DNA from: Modestobacter sp. VKM Ac-2985
GTDB taxonomy: Bacteria > Actinomycetota > Actinomycetes > Mycobacteriales > Geodermatophilaceae
Direction: 5' to 3'
NCBI RefSeq assembly: GCF_026967925.1
Contig: NZ_JAPVBI010000001.1
Coordinates: 996,426-1,060,425, forward strand
Length of the DNA: 64,000 bases
Shown: positions 35,257-43,848 of the stretch, one piece after another
Position numbering within the stretch: position 1 is the first letter of the stretch
How the letters are laid out: each line of letters begins with the position of its first letter
Notes under the pieces: model-generated
Databases searched by the model: none
What the model saw: only the letters and a program-made list of their open reading frames with translations
What the model was told of the DNA's origin: nothing
Translations under genes and position numbers: made by a program

Positions 35257-36780
35257 TCACGTCCGCAGGACGTCGTTGCGCACCGTCGCCCAGGCGACTG
35301 CCGAGCCCAGCACCATCGCCGCCGCGCAGAGCACGAGGGCGAGGGAGTAGCCGGAGCTGAACGACGCCGGGTCGGTGTGGTCGTCGCCGGAGAGCCCGAC
35401 CGCCACCGGCAGCGCCGCGACGGCGAGCAGGTTGGCCGCCCGGGCGACGGCGTTGTTCACCCCGCTGGCCACGCCGGCCAGGTGGTCGGGCGCGGCGCCG
35501 AGGACGGTCGCGGTCAACGGGGCCACCACCAGCGCCATGCCCAGCCCCAGGGCCAGTGAGCCGGGCAGCACGTCGACCCAGTAGGAGCTGCCGGACCCGA
35601 CCCGGGTCAGCCACAGCAGGCCCCCGGCGGACACCAGCGGGCCGACCGTCATCGGCAGTCGCGGCCCGATCCGCTGGGCGAGGGCGCCGGCCCGCGCCGA
35701 CAGCACCGTGATCACCAGGATCGTGGGCAGCAGCGCGGCGCCGGCCGCGGTGGCGTCGTAGCCGAGCACGGTCTGCAGCTGCAGGACGAGGAAGAACATG
35801 ACCCCGCCCAGCGCCCCGTAGACGGCCAGGGTGCTCAGGTTGGCGCCGGTGAACTGCCGGTCGGCGAAGACGCCCAGCGGCAGCATCGGCTGCGCCGCCC
35901 GGCGCTCCCGGACGACGAACGCCGCCCCGGCCAGCACGCCGACCGCCGCGGCGACCACCACCTCCGGGCTCCCGGGGTCGCTGCCCGCGGAGATCAGCGC
36001 GTCGGTGACCCCGGCCAGTGCCAGCGCGCCGAGGACGGCGCCGAGCACGTCGAACCGCCCGGTGCGCTCGGGGTCCCGGCTCTCCGGCAGGTGCCGGACG
36101 GCGACCAGGACGACGACCACCGCGAACGGCACGTTGATCCCGAACACCCAGCGCCAGCCGATCGAGTCGACGAGGAACCCGGCCAGGAACGGGCCGACCA
36201 GCCCGGCCAGGCCGCCCAGCGCCGACCACAGGCCGATGGCCCGGGGGCGGTCCCGGTGCCGGAAGGAGGACTGGATGATCGCCAGGCTGCCGGGGGTCAG
36301 CAGGGCACCGCCGATGCCCTGCAGCACCCGGGCGGCGACGAGCTGACCGGTCGTCTGTGCCAGCCCGCAGGCCAGCGAGGCGATCGCGAACCAGACGACG
36401 CCGAGCACGAAGACCCGGCGGCGTCCGTACCGGTCGCCGAGCGCGCCACCGAGCAGGACGAGCGAGGCCAGCGCCAGCGTGTACCCGGTCACCGTCCACT
36501 GCAGCCCGGACAGGGAGGACCCGAGGTCGCGGCTGATCGAGGGGAGCGCGACGTTGACCGCGGTGGCGTCCAGCAGCGCCATGGCCGAGGCGAGCACGGT
36601 GGCCAGCAGCACCCAGCGGCCCGGGGCGGTGCCCAGCGCGACGGGCTCGCCGGCGTCCGGCGGTGACCCCCCGGCCGCCGCGGACGGGGACGCGGCCACG
36701 GGCTCATCCTGGTCGATCGACCGACCGTCCGGGGAGCAGGGGCCGTCGGTGTGGGCCGGCTCTCCTCCGAGGGCGTGCAC
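35257..36780 (-). CDS. DHA2-family MFS multidrug transporter (14 TM)
   Basis: A 507-residue major-facilitator protein of the drug:H+ antiporter-2 class with 14 predicted helices. Motif A GGALGDRYGRRR after TM2, motif C-like GIGGALLTPGSLAI, and MALLDATAVNVALP in TM1 are typical. These exporters act on drugs or small metabolites. Divergent from the copper operon, 40 bases apart, so a shared control region is possible. GTG start at 36780 gives a 48-residue polar N-terminus; an internal start is possible. Confidence 0.93.
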   Translation of the reverse strand: MHALGGEPAHTDGPCSPDGRSIDQDEPVAASPSAAAGGSPPDAGEPVALGTAPGRWVLLATVLASAMALLDATAVNVALPSISRDLGSSLSGLQWTVTGYTLALASLVLLGGALGDRYGRRRVFVLGVVWFAIASLACGLAQTTGQLVAARVLQGIGGALLTPGSLAIIQSSFRHRDRPRAIGLWSALGGLAGLVGPFLAGFLVDSIGWRWVFGINVPFAVVVVLVAVRHLPESRDPERTGRFDVLGAVLGALALAGVTDALISAGSDPGSPEVVVAAAVGVLAGAAFVVRERRAAQPMLPLGVFADRQFTGANLSTLAVYGALGGVMFFLVLQLQTVLGYDATAAGAALLPTILVITVLSARAGALAQRIGPRLPMTVGPLVSAGGLLWLTRVGSGSSYWVDVLPGSLALGLGMALVVAPLTATVLGAAPDHLAGVASGVNNAVARAANLLAVAALPVAVGLSGDDHTDPASFSSGYSLALVLCAAAMVLGSAVAWATVRNDVLRT

Positions 36781-36820
36781 CGCCGGGAACTGGACGGCCC
36801 GCAGCGACGACTGTGCAACC

Positions 36821-38635
36821 GTGCAGCAGCAGGAGTGGCCCCGGCGAGCAGGTCACCGCCGTCCCGGGTCGTGGGCGCAGCGGCTGTCCGCCGCCGTCCT
36901 GCTGGGCGCGCTGCTGGTGCTCGGGGTGCTCGTCGACGTGGGGACCGCCCGCCCGGCCGCCGCGCACGCCACGGTGGTGACGACGACGCCGGCCGACGGC
37001 GCCCGGCTGGACTTCGCGCCGGCCGAGGTGGTCATCGAGTTCGACGAGGCGGTCTCCCTGGGCGCCGGCTACGCCCGGGTCCTGGACGGCGACGGGGAGC
37101 GCGTCGACACCGGCGCCGCCGAGGTGCGGAACACCACCCTCACGGTGCCGCTGCGCGAGAACCTGCCCGATGCCGGCTACGTGGCCACCTACCGGGTCGT
37201 CTCGGCGGACTCCCACCCCATCTCCGGCGCCTTCTCCTTCGCGGTCGGGAACGGCGAGCTGGTGCCGGCCGGCTCCGTCGGCGAGGGGGACGGCGCGGAC
37301 CCGGCCGTGGCCACGGCGCTCCCGGCCGCCCGGTGGCTGGGCTACCTGGGCCTGGCCCTCGGGCTCGGGGTGCCGCTGGTGCTGGCCACCTGCTGGCCGG
37401 GTGGCTGGGCGGTGCCGCGGCTGCGCCGGCTGGCCGGCGCCGGGCTGGCCGCCGTCGTCGTCGGCGGGCTGCTCTCGCTGCTGCTGCAGGGCCCCTACGC
37501 CGCCGGGAGCGGACTCGGTCAGCTGCTGGACCCGCAGCTGCTGGGCACCACGCTGGAGTCGACCTTCGGCCGCACGTTGCTGCTGCGGGTGGTGCTCGCC
37601 GGGGTGCTGGCCGCCGTCCTGCTGCGGGGCTGGCGGCGGGGGAGCGCGCCGGGCGCCGGCTGGCTGGTCGCCGCCGGGGTGCTCGGCACCGCACTGGTGC
37701 TCTCCGTCGCCGCGATCGGCCACCCGGTCGCCGGGCCGCTGCCCGTGCTGGCCGTGACCGTGGCCGCCGTGCACGTCGCGGCGATGAGCGTCTGGCTGGG
37801 CGGGCTGGTCGTGCTGCTGGCCGGCGCCCTCCGCGGGCCGACGCCGGCGGGGGAGCTGCTCGCCGCGCTGCCCCGCTGGTCGGGCCTGGCCGCCGGCTGC
37901 ATCGGCGCCCTGGTCGTCACCGGGGTGCTGCAGTCGGTGCGAGAGGTCGGGTCGCTGTCGGCGCTGTTCGCCACCACGTACGGCTGGGTGCTGGTGGCCA
38001 AGGTCGGGCTCGTGCTGCTGGTGCTGGCCGCCGCCCTGGTGAGCCGGGACTGGGTGCAGCAGCGGGTGGGCACCCGCCGCCGCCCCTCGCGCCGGGTGGT
38101 CGCGCACGCGTTCGCCGCCGGGTCGGCCCCCACCGCCGAGGACCTCCCCGCCGAGGACCCCGCTGCCCCCGCGCCGCCGGCGACGATCGGCGTGCTGCGC
38201 CGGGCGGTGCTGCTCGAGTGCATCGGCGCTGCCGTCGTCCTGGCGCTGTCCGCGGTGCTGGTCGGCACCCCGCCGGCGAAGGCGGCCGTCGCCCAGCCGG
38301 TCGAGGTGACCCTGCCGCTCCAGTCGGCCGGCGGCACCGGTGACGCCGGCTCGGTGCAGGTCACCCTGGACCCGGCCACGCCCGGCCCGACCACGCTGCA
38401 CGTCTACCTCTTCGACGCCGTCGGGCAGCTGACCCAGCCCCAGCAGATCGGGGTCGCCCTCACCGAGGTGGAGCAGCAGATCGGCCCGCTGGACGTCGAG
38501 CTCGCCCCGGCCGGGCCGGGGCACTACGTCGCCGACCCGACGCTGCCGACCACCGGCACCTGGACCTTGACGGTGACCGTCCGGCTGGACGAGTTCACCG
38601 CGGTCACCGCCAGCACCGTCTTCCCGGTGCGCTGA
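36821..38635 (+). CDS. CopC-CopD fusion copper protein
   Basis: A 604-residue protein: signal-like helix (about 25-42), then a CopC domain beginning AAAHATVVTT, whose N-terminal His coordinates Cu after cleavage, with a second conserved HPISGAFSF. The CopD part spans about residues 160-480 with eight or nine helices, and a C-terminal YtkA-like periplasmic domain (about 490-600) follows. CopC binds copper in the periplasm; CopD moves it into the cytoplasm. Start is uncertain: GTG at 36821 is the first placing a good signal peptide. Head of the copper operon 36821-41227. Confidence 0.88.
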   Translation: MQQQEWPRRAGHRRPGSWAQRLSAAVLLGALLVLGVLVDVGTARPAAAHATVVTTTPADGARLDFAPAEVVIEFDEAVSLGAGYARVLDGDGERVDTGAAEVRNTTLTVPLRENLPDAGYVATYRVVSADSHPISGAFSFAVGNGELVPAGSVGEGDGADPAVATALPAARWLGYLGLALGLGVPLVLATCWPGGWAVPRLRRLAGAGLAAVVVGGLLSLLLQGPYAAGSGLGQLLDPQLLGTTLESTFGRTLLLRVVLAGVLAAVLLRGWRRGSAPGAGWLVAAGVLGTALVLSVAAIGHPVAGPLPVLAVTVAAVHVAAMSVWLGGLVVLLAGALRGPTPAGELLAALPRWSGLAAGCIGALVVTGVLQSVREVGSLSALFATTYGWVLVAKVGLVLLVLAAALVSRDWVQQRVGTRRRPSRRVVAHAFAAGSAPTAEDLPAEDPAAPAPPATIGVLRRAVLLECIGAAVVLALSAVLVGTPPAKAAVAQPVEVTLPLQSAGGTGDAGSVQVTLDPATPGPTTLHVYLFDAVGQLTQPQQIGVALTEVEQQIGPLDVELAPAGPGHYVADPTLPTTGTWTLTVTVRLDEFTAVTASTVFPVR

Positions 38636-38670
38636 AACCCCTGCACGTCCTGAGATCCGAGGAGAACACG

Positions 38671-39402
38671 TTGTCCCTGTCCCTGCTCCGTCCCGTGCGC
38701 CGTCCGGCCGTCGTCCTGCTGGCCGCGCTGCTCGCCTGGGCCGGGCTGCTCGTCGCCGGCACCGGCGTCGCCTCCGCGCACGTCACCGTCTCCTCCGGTG
38801 ACGCTGCTCCGGGTGGCTACGGCAAGCTCACCTTCCGGGTGCCGAACGAGAGCGACACCGCCAGCACGGTCGGGCTGCGGGTCCAGGTCCCCACCGACAC
38901 CCCGCTGACCTCGCTCCGCGCGCAGCCGGTGCCCGGCTGGACCGTCTCGCTGACCGAGGCGCAGCTCCCCGAGCCGGTCGAGGTGCACGGCGAGCAGGTG
39001 GACCAGGCCGTCTCGGTCGTGGAGTTCCGGGCCGAGGACGGGCAGGGCATCGCCCCCGGCCAGTTCCAGGAGTTCGCCCTCTCCGGCGGGCCCTTCCCGG
39101 AGACCGACGAGCTGGTCTTCAACGCCGTGCAGATCTACAGCGACGGCACCGAGGCCGCGTGGATCGAGCCGACCGTCGACGGCCAGCCCGAGCCGCGGTA
39201 CCCGGCGCCGGCGCTGTCCCTGGCCGCGGAGGACGCCGGGACCTCGACCGACACGGTCGCGACGTCGACCGACACGGCAGCGGACGAGGGCGGCAACGGC
39301 ACGGCCGTCACCGCGCTGGTGGTCGCGGTGCTCGGGCTGCTCGCCGGGCTCGGTGGTCTCTTCCTCGGTCTGACCGCGCGCCGACGTACCGTGGCTCCGT
39401 GA
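38671..39402 (+). CDS. YcnI-family (DUF1775) copper-binding protein
   Basis: A 243-residue exported protein: signal peptide (about 1-30) ending ASA, followed directly by HVTVSSGDA; YcnI proteins bind Cu(II) with this N-terminal His. The DUF1775 core follows, then a disordered Thr/Asp-rich linker (STDTVATSTDTAA repeated) and a C-terminal membrane helix with RRR anchor. TTG start at 38671 with GAGGAG 6 bases upstream. Second gene of the copper operon; overlaps the next gene by 4 bases (GTGA). Confidence 0.92.
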   Translation: MSLSLLRPVRRPAVVLLAALLAWAGLLVAGTGVASAHVTVSSGDAAPGGYGKLTFRVPNESDTASTVGLRVQVPTDTPLTSLRAQPVPGWTVSLTEAQLPEPVEVHGEQVDQAVSVVEFRAEDGQGIAPGQFQEFALSGGPFPETDELVFNAVQIYSDGTEAAWIEPTVDGQPEPRYPAPALSLAAEDAGTSTDTVATSTDTAADEGGNGTAVTALVVAVLGLLAGLGGLFLGLTARRRTVAP

Positions 39403-40073
39403 GCGCTGTGACCCACCCGGCCCGTACCGGGCTGACTGCCCTGACCCTAGCGACCGGGCTGCTGCTGGCCGGCTGCGGCGGGGACGCCGACGCCGACGCC
39501 AGTGCCGAGGCCACCGGCCACGACCACGGATCGGCGGAGGCCCCGGCCACGCTCGAGGGCGGTGTCCGGGAGGGCGGCATCCAGCTGGCCGACCCGTACC
39601 AGAAGCCGGACTTCACGCTCACCGACACCTCCGGTGCGCCGTTCGACTTCGCCGAGCAGACCGCGGCGGGGCCGACCCTGCTGTTCTTCGGCTTCACCAA
39701 CTGCCCCGACATCTGCCCGACCACCATGGCCGACGTCATGCTGGCGCTCGGTGAGGTCGACCCGGCGGTGGCCGAGCAGACGTCGGTGGTGTTCGTGACC
39801 ACCGACCCGGCGCGGGACACCCCCGAGGTCCTGCGGGAGTACCTGGACCGGTTCGACGCCGGCCTGCCGTACGACTTCATCGGCCTCACCGGTGACCAGG
39901 AGCAGATCGACCAGGCGCAGCTGGCCGCCGGCATCCCGGTGGCGCAGAACGGTGGCGAGAGCCACTCCGCGCTGCTGCTGCTCTACGGCACCGACGGGGA
40001 GGCCGACGTCGCCTTCGACTCGGCCAACACCCCTCGCGACATCGCCCTCGAGCTGGCTGCCACCGCCGGGTGA
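39399..40073 (+). CDS. SCO1/SenC-family copper chaperone lipoprotein
   Basis: A 224-residue lipoprotein: lipobox LLAGC, a His/Asp-rich N-terminal segment (GHDHGSAEA), then a thioredoxin-fold SCO domain. The copper ligands of Sco are present: CPDICP (CxxxC) near residue 105 and His in SHSALLLLYG. Sco proteins deliver copper to the CuA site of cytochrome oxidase. GTG start overlapping the ycnI stop (GTGA); downstream gene again overlaps by 4 bases. Confidence 0.94.
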   Translation: MSAVTHPARTGLTALTLATGLLLAGCGGDADADASAEATGHDHGSAEAPATLEGGVREGGIQLADPYQKPDFTLTDTSGAPFDFAEQTAAGPTLLFFGFTNCPDICPTTMADVMLALGEVDPAVAEQTSVVFVTTDPARDTPEVLREYLDRFDAGLPYDFIGLTGDQEQIDQAQLAAGIPVAQNGGESHSALLLLYGTDGEADVAFDSANTPRDIALELAATAG

Positions 40074-41227
40074 GCCCGGGCGGCGTGCGTCCGGAGGCGG
40101 GGCGGGTCCTCGTGGTCCTGCTCGGGGTGCTGGCGGTCCTCGCCCTCGCCGCGCCGGCGTCGGCGCACGTCGGCGGCGGCGCGGCGGGCAGCGACTTCTC
40201 CGCCGCCGTCCGGGCGGTCTCCCCGCAGTTGCCGGGGGTGACCGTCCGGGTGCTGCAGTTCGGCGACGAGCTCGAGGTGGTCAACGAGACCGACACCGAG
40301 CTGACCGTGCCGGGGTACTCCGGCGAGCCCTACCTGCGGGTCGGGCCGGACGGCGTCTGGCGCAACGCCGCCAGCCCGGCCACCTACCTGAACCTGGACC
40401 GGTACGGGCGGGTGCCGATGCCCGACGGCGTCGACATCACCGCGGCGCCCCGCTGGGAGCAGGTGTCCACCCAGTCGCAGTACGTGTGGCACGACCACCG
40501 GACCCACTGGATGACCGAGGACCAGCTGCCCCCGGTGGTCGCGGCAGATCCGTCCCGGCCGCACACGGTGATCGAGTGGACCGTGCCGATGGCCCACGGC
40601 GGGACCGACGTCCTCGTCGAGGGGGTGCTCACCTGGACCCCGCCGCCACCGGGCTGGTTGGTCTGGCCCGGCCACCTGCTGCTGCTGGCCGGCACGGTGG
40701 CCGCCGGCTGGCTCGCCCGGGGTCCTCGGCCGCTGGCCGCGGTGCTCGTGCTGGGGGCGCTGGCGTCGCTGTACCACGCGCTGGCCACCCCCGAGCCGCC
40801 GAGCAGCGTCTCCTCGCACGCCGGTGCGATCGTCTCGGCCCTGCTCCCGGCGCTGCTGGTGCTGCTGGTGGCGGCGATCGGCGTGCGGGCGGCCGGGCGC
40901 GGTCGCGGCGTGCTCGCCGGCCTGATGGCCGTGGTGGCCGGTTGGCTGCTGCTGGTGCAGGGCCTGCCCGACGTCGACGTGCTCTGGACGGCGAACGCGC
41001 TGACCGCGGGGCCGCAGCCGCTGGCCCGGATCGCGGTCGCGGTGCTCGTCGCCGGCGGGCTGGGGCTGCTCCTCGGCGGGGTCGGTGCTGTCCGCCGCTT
41101 CCGGGACGACGCACCGACGGACGACGCACCGACGGACGGCGCACCGACGGGCGCGGCACCGACGGGCGGGGCGACCCCGGGTGTGCCCGGCCCCGATGCC
41201 CCGGTCGGCGAACCCGCCCTGAGGTGA
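40070..41227 (+). CDS. Membrane protein of copper operon, unknown family
   Basis: A 385-residue protein: signal peptide to about residue 32 (ASAH start of the mature part again gives an N-terminal His), a 170-residue periplasmic domain containing a His-rich cluster VWHDHRTHWM, and then about six membrane helices (210-350). The C-terminal tail has tandem APTDDAPTDGAPTG repeats. The mature N-terminus and His cluster suggest copper contact. It is the last gene of the operon, overlapping Sco1 by 4 bases. Related proteins are seen beside CopCD/Sco in actinobacteria but I do not know a name. Confidence 0.8.
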   Translation: MSPGGVRPEAGRVLVVLLGVLAVLALAAPASAHVGGGAAGSDFSAAVRAVSPQLPGVTVRVLQFGDELEVVNETDTELTVPGYSGEPYLRVGPDGVWRNAASPATYLNLDRYGRVPMPDGVDITAAPRWEQVSTQSQYVWHDHRTHWMTEDQLPPVVAADPSRPHTVIEWTVPMAHGGTDVLVEGVLTWTPPPPGWLVWPGHLLLLAGTVAAGWLARGPRPLAAVLVLGALASLYHALATPEPPSSVSSHAGAIVSALLPALLVLLVAAIGVRAAGRGRGVLAGLMAVVAGWLLLVQGLPDVDVLWTANALTAGPQPLARIAVAVLVAGGLGLLLGGVGAVRRFRDDAPTDDAPTDGAPTGAAPTGGATPGVPGPDAPVGEPALR

Positions 41228-41287
41228 CCCGTCGACGTGTCGAGACGTCGACTCGGCGCCGAGTCGACTCGGCGACGGGTTGTCACC
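41223..41287 (+). terminator. Nested hairpin terminating the copper operon
   Basis: An exact 22-bp palindrome (41247-41268) lies inside longer outer arms (about 41223-41234 with 41273-41287, a three-base bulge). It starts at the stop codon of the last copper gene. Confidence 0.65.
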
Positions 41288-41440
41288 AGTCACTTCCGCA
41301 CCGTCGCGAGGAAGTCACGCGGCGTGTCCTGGCGAACACGCCGGGCAGCGAATTACAACAGTGTCACTAGATGTTTCGATGTCTGCCAGACCGATCCGGA
41401 GCCGTAGGAGGACGCCGGGGGTTCCAGGAGAGGCAGGCGC

Positions 41441-42319
41441 ATGGGTTCGAGGCACGCCGGCGCGACCGTCCGCCCCCGCGGACGTCGGGTCGCACCGTCC
41501 TCGGGCGCTCAGCCCTCGGTCTCCCCGTTGTCTGGCGCGGAGCCCTCGGTCTTCCCGTCGTCCGGCTCCCCGTCGTCTGGCTCGTGGCCGGCCGCTCTCC
41601 CGGCTGCCCCGGCGGCGGTCGCCCGCCGGCGTCCGGCCGCGCTGCTGGCGGCGCTCGTCGTGGGGGCCACGGTCGCCCTGATCGGCACCCAGACGCTGCC
41701 CGCCGCCGATGCCCGGGAGTCGGTCGAGGTGGCCGAGCTGCTCGGCTCGGACGCCGAGGGGCTGCTGGAGACCGAGCTGACGCCGCAGCTGGCGATCACC
41801 GAGGTCGAGGCGCGCGCCCGGCTGGAGGAGGTCGCCGCCTCGCGGGCCGAGCGGGCCGACCGGGTGGCGAAGGAGCAGGCCGCCGCAGCCGAGGCCGCCG
41901 AGGCGGCGGCGGAGGCAGCTCGGCCCAAGGCATCGCCGCCGGTGAAGGGCGCCCGGCTGACCAGCTGCTTCTGCCCGCGCTGGGGGACGATGCACTGGGG
42001 GATCGACCTGGCGGCGCCGATGCTCACCCCGGAGTACGCGGTCGAGGACGGCGTCGTCCTGCGGGCCGGTGCGGCCAGCGGCTACGGCCTGGTCGTCTAC
42101 ATCCTGGGCGTCAGCGGTGACGTGACCGTCTACGGGCACATGGAGAAGATCCAGGTCGAAGCCGGTGACGTGGTCAGCGCCGGCCAGCAGATCGCCCTGC
42201 TGGGCAGCCGCGGCCAGTCGACCGGCCCGCACCTGCACTTCGAGGTCCACCAGGGTGGGCTGGACGGCAAGCGCGTCGACCCGGTGGTCTGGCTGCGCGC
42301 CCGCGGCGTCGAGCTGTAG
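41441..42319 (+). CDS. Secreted or membrane-tethered M23 metallopeptidase
   Basis: A 292-residue protein: disordered Ser/Pro-rich N-terminus (1-60), one hydrophobic helix (about 65-82), Ala/Glu-rich coiled-coil linker (115-160), then the M23 LytM-type domain. Zinc ligands visible: His in MHWGIDLAAP plus Asp, and HLHFEVH near residue 266. The enzyme should cleave peptidoglycan cross-bridges or act as an amidase activator. The 3' end of the gene, including its stop codon, is repeated downstream in a 22-bp tandem array. Upstream, 41288-41440 has no recognisable riboswitch. Confidence 0.93.
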   Translation: MGSRHAGATVRPRGRRVAPSSGAQPSVSPLSGAEPSVFPSSGSPSSGSWPAALPAAPAAVARRRPAALLAALVVGATVALIGTQTLPAADARESVEVAELLGSDAEGLLETELTPQLAITEVEARARLEEVAASRAERADRVAKEQAAAAEAAEAAAEAARPKASPPVKGARLTSCFCPRWGTMHWGIDLAAPMLTPEYAVEDGVVLRAGAASGYGLVVYILGVSGDVTVYGHMEKIQVEAGDVVSAGQQIALLGSRGQSTGPHLHFEVHQGGLDGKRVDPVVWLRARGVEL

Positions 42320-42370
42320 CGCCCGCGGCGTCGAGCTGTAGCGCCCGCGGCGTCGAGCTGTAGCGCCCGC
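42297..42370. repeat. 22-bp tandem repeat containing the M23 stop codon
   Basis: Three exact copies of a 22-bp unit (42297-42318, 42319-42340, 42341-42362) plus an 8-base partial. The first copy encodes the peptidase C-terminus RARGVEL and its TAG stop. The repeat stops just before the downstream minus-strand gene. Confidence 0.9.
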
Positions 42371-42853
42371 TCAGACCTGGCGATGCCAGGCGGTGACCAG
42401 GGTGGGCAGCACGATCCCGATGTGGAACGGCAGCAGGATCGCGCCGAGGAGGATGTTCGTGCCCGGCGCCGGCCAGTCGGCGACCAGCCAGACGGCGACG
42501 GCGGCGAGCTCCAGGGTCAGCAGGGCGAAGCCGATCCGGTAGGCACGTGCGTAGGCCTCGCCGCGCAGCTGCCACTGACGCTCGTCCAGTGCGTGAGCCG
42601 GCAGTTCCTCCACCCCGCGGGTGCTGCCCTTGAGGGCGCCCAGGCACAGGGTGAACGCGACCAGCAGGACCGCCATGCCGACGGCGAAGGGCACGGGCGC
42701 CCGCTCGGCGATGAGGAAGAGACCCGCCTCCACGACCAGCAGCCCGCACATCGCCACCACCAGCCGGCGTCGGACGCGTGGGGTGCGGGTGGACTCGAAG
42801 CGCGGGTCGTCGAGACGGGCGGCGCGCCGCTGGGTGCGGGTGGGGCTGCTCAT
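42371..42853 (-). CDS. Membrane protein paired with XRE regulator
   Basis: A 160-residue protein with four membrane helices (about 30-50, 55-75, 105-128 and 132-155) and a polar, basic N-terminus. The middle loop has ALDERQWQLRGEAYARAYRIG, a motif shared with DUF2178-like membrane proteins that accompany small XRE regulators. Its ATG overlaps the stop of the XRE gene by 4 bases, so the two are translated together. Confidence 0.72.
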   Translation of the reverse strand: MSSPTRTQRRAARLDDPRFESTRTPRVRRRLVVAMCGLLVVEAGLFLIAERAPVPFAVGMAVLLVAFTLCLGALKGSTRGVEELPAHALDERQWQLRGEAYARAYRIGFALLTLELAAVAVWLVADWPAPGTNILLGAILLPFHIGIVLPTLVTAWHRQV

Positions 42854-43122
42854 GAGGACTCCTGGGTGCCGTAGACCTGCTCGGACAGGGTGCGGAACGG
42901 GGTGAGGGAGAAGACCGCCTCCATCGGGAGGCCGAAGACGGCGGCCAGCCGCAGCGCGAGGGTGGCGCTGGGGCTGTACTCGCCGCGTTCGAGGTAGCCG
43001 ATCGTCTGGTAGTGCACGCCGACGGCGTCGGCCAGCTCCTGGCGGGACATGCCGCGCTCGGTGCGCAGCAGGGTGAGCCGGTTGTACAGCTGTGGCTCCT
43101 CGGAGCGCTTACGCGGCGGCAT
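42850..43122 (-). CDS. XRE-family HTH regulator
   Basis: A 90-residue protein made almost entirely of a Cro/C1-type HTH: NRLTLLRTERGMSRQELADAVG then VHYQTIGYLERGEYSPS. Small XRE proteins of this size pair with a membrane protein and regulate it. It is the first gene of the two-gene unit. Confident family, target inferred from context. Confidence 0.92.
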   Translation of the reverse strand: MPPRKRSEEPQLYNRLTLLRTERGMSRQELADAVGVHYQTIGYLERGEYSPSATLALRLAAVFGLPMEAVFSLTPFRTLSEQVYGTQESS

Positions 43123-43155
43123 GTAGCAAAGTTACTACGTCTGATCGCTGACGCG

Positions 43156-43848
43156 CTATCCCGGGAGGGGAGGGTCTTTCAGGAAGCGGTAGCCCATGCC
43201 GGGCTCGGTGTGCAGGTACCGCGGGTGCGCCGGGTCGGGTTCGAGCTTGCGGCGCAGCTGGGCCAGGTAGACCCGCAGGTAGTTGGTCTCCCGTTCGTAC
43301 GCCGGGCCCCACACCGACTGCAGCAGCTCGCGCTGGCCGACCAGCCGGCCGGGGTTGCGCACCAGCTCCGACAGCAGCGCCCACTCGGTGGGGGTCAGCC
43401 GCACCGCGACGCCGTCCACCGTCACCTGCTTGGCGGCGAGGTCGACGGTGAAGTGGTCGGTGACCACCTGCGCCTGCCCGGGGTCGGCGGTGCCCCGGCG
43501 GAGGGCGGCGCGCAGCCGGGCGAGCAGTTCGGCCATGTCGAAGGGCTTGGTCACGTAGTCGTCGGCGCCGGCGTCCAGGGCGCCGACCTTGTCCGAGCTG
43601 TCGCCGCGGGCCGAGAGCACCACGATCGGGCCGGTGAACCACGGGCGCAGCCCGGCGAGCACCTCGGTGCCGTCGAGGTCGGGGAGCCCCAGGTCCAGCA
43701 CGACGAGGTCGGGGTGGGCGGCCGCCGCCTCGGCGAGCGCGGTGCGCCCGTCCTCGGCGGTGACCACGTCGAAGCCGGCGGCGCGCAGGGTGATCCGCAG
43801 GGCACGGCGCAGCTGCGGGTCGTCGTCGACGACGAGCACCCGGCTCAC
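43156..43848 (-). CDS. kdpE: KdpE response regulator
   Basis: A 230-residue OmpR-family regulator: receiver domain with acidic pocket DDD at 7-9 and phospho-acceptor Asp in VVLDLGLPD, then an OmpR winged helix (EWALLSELVRNPGRLVGQRELL and ETNYLRVYLAQLRRKLE). Its ATG overlaps kdpD's stop by 4 bases. KdpE activates kdpFABC at low K+ or high osmolarity. Direct repeats with 11-bp period upstream of kdpF and kdpD are its likely sites. It is 6 kb from kdpFABC and on the opposite strand. Confidence 0.95.
   Translation of the reverse strand: MSRVLVVDDDPQLRRALRITLRAAGFDVVTAEDGRTALAEAAAAHPDLVVLDLGLPDLDGTEVLAGLRPWFTGPIVVLSARGDSSDKVGALDAGADDYVTKPFDMAELLARLRAALRRGTADPGQAQVVTDHFTVDLAAKQVTVDGVAVRLTPTEWALLSELVRNPGRLVGQRELLQSVWGPAYERETNYLRVYLAQLRRKLEPDPAHPRYLHTEPGMGYRFLKDPPLPG

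Noticed and set aside
41288-41440. Possible ydaO/c-di-AMP riboswitch upstream of the M23 peptidase gene, a common place for it in actinobacteria.
   Set aside because: The conserved ydaO core sequences are not visible; only a terminator hairpin for the previous operon and a short A/T-rich patch are seen.
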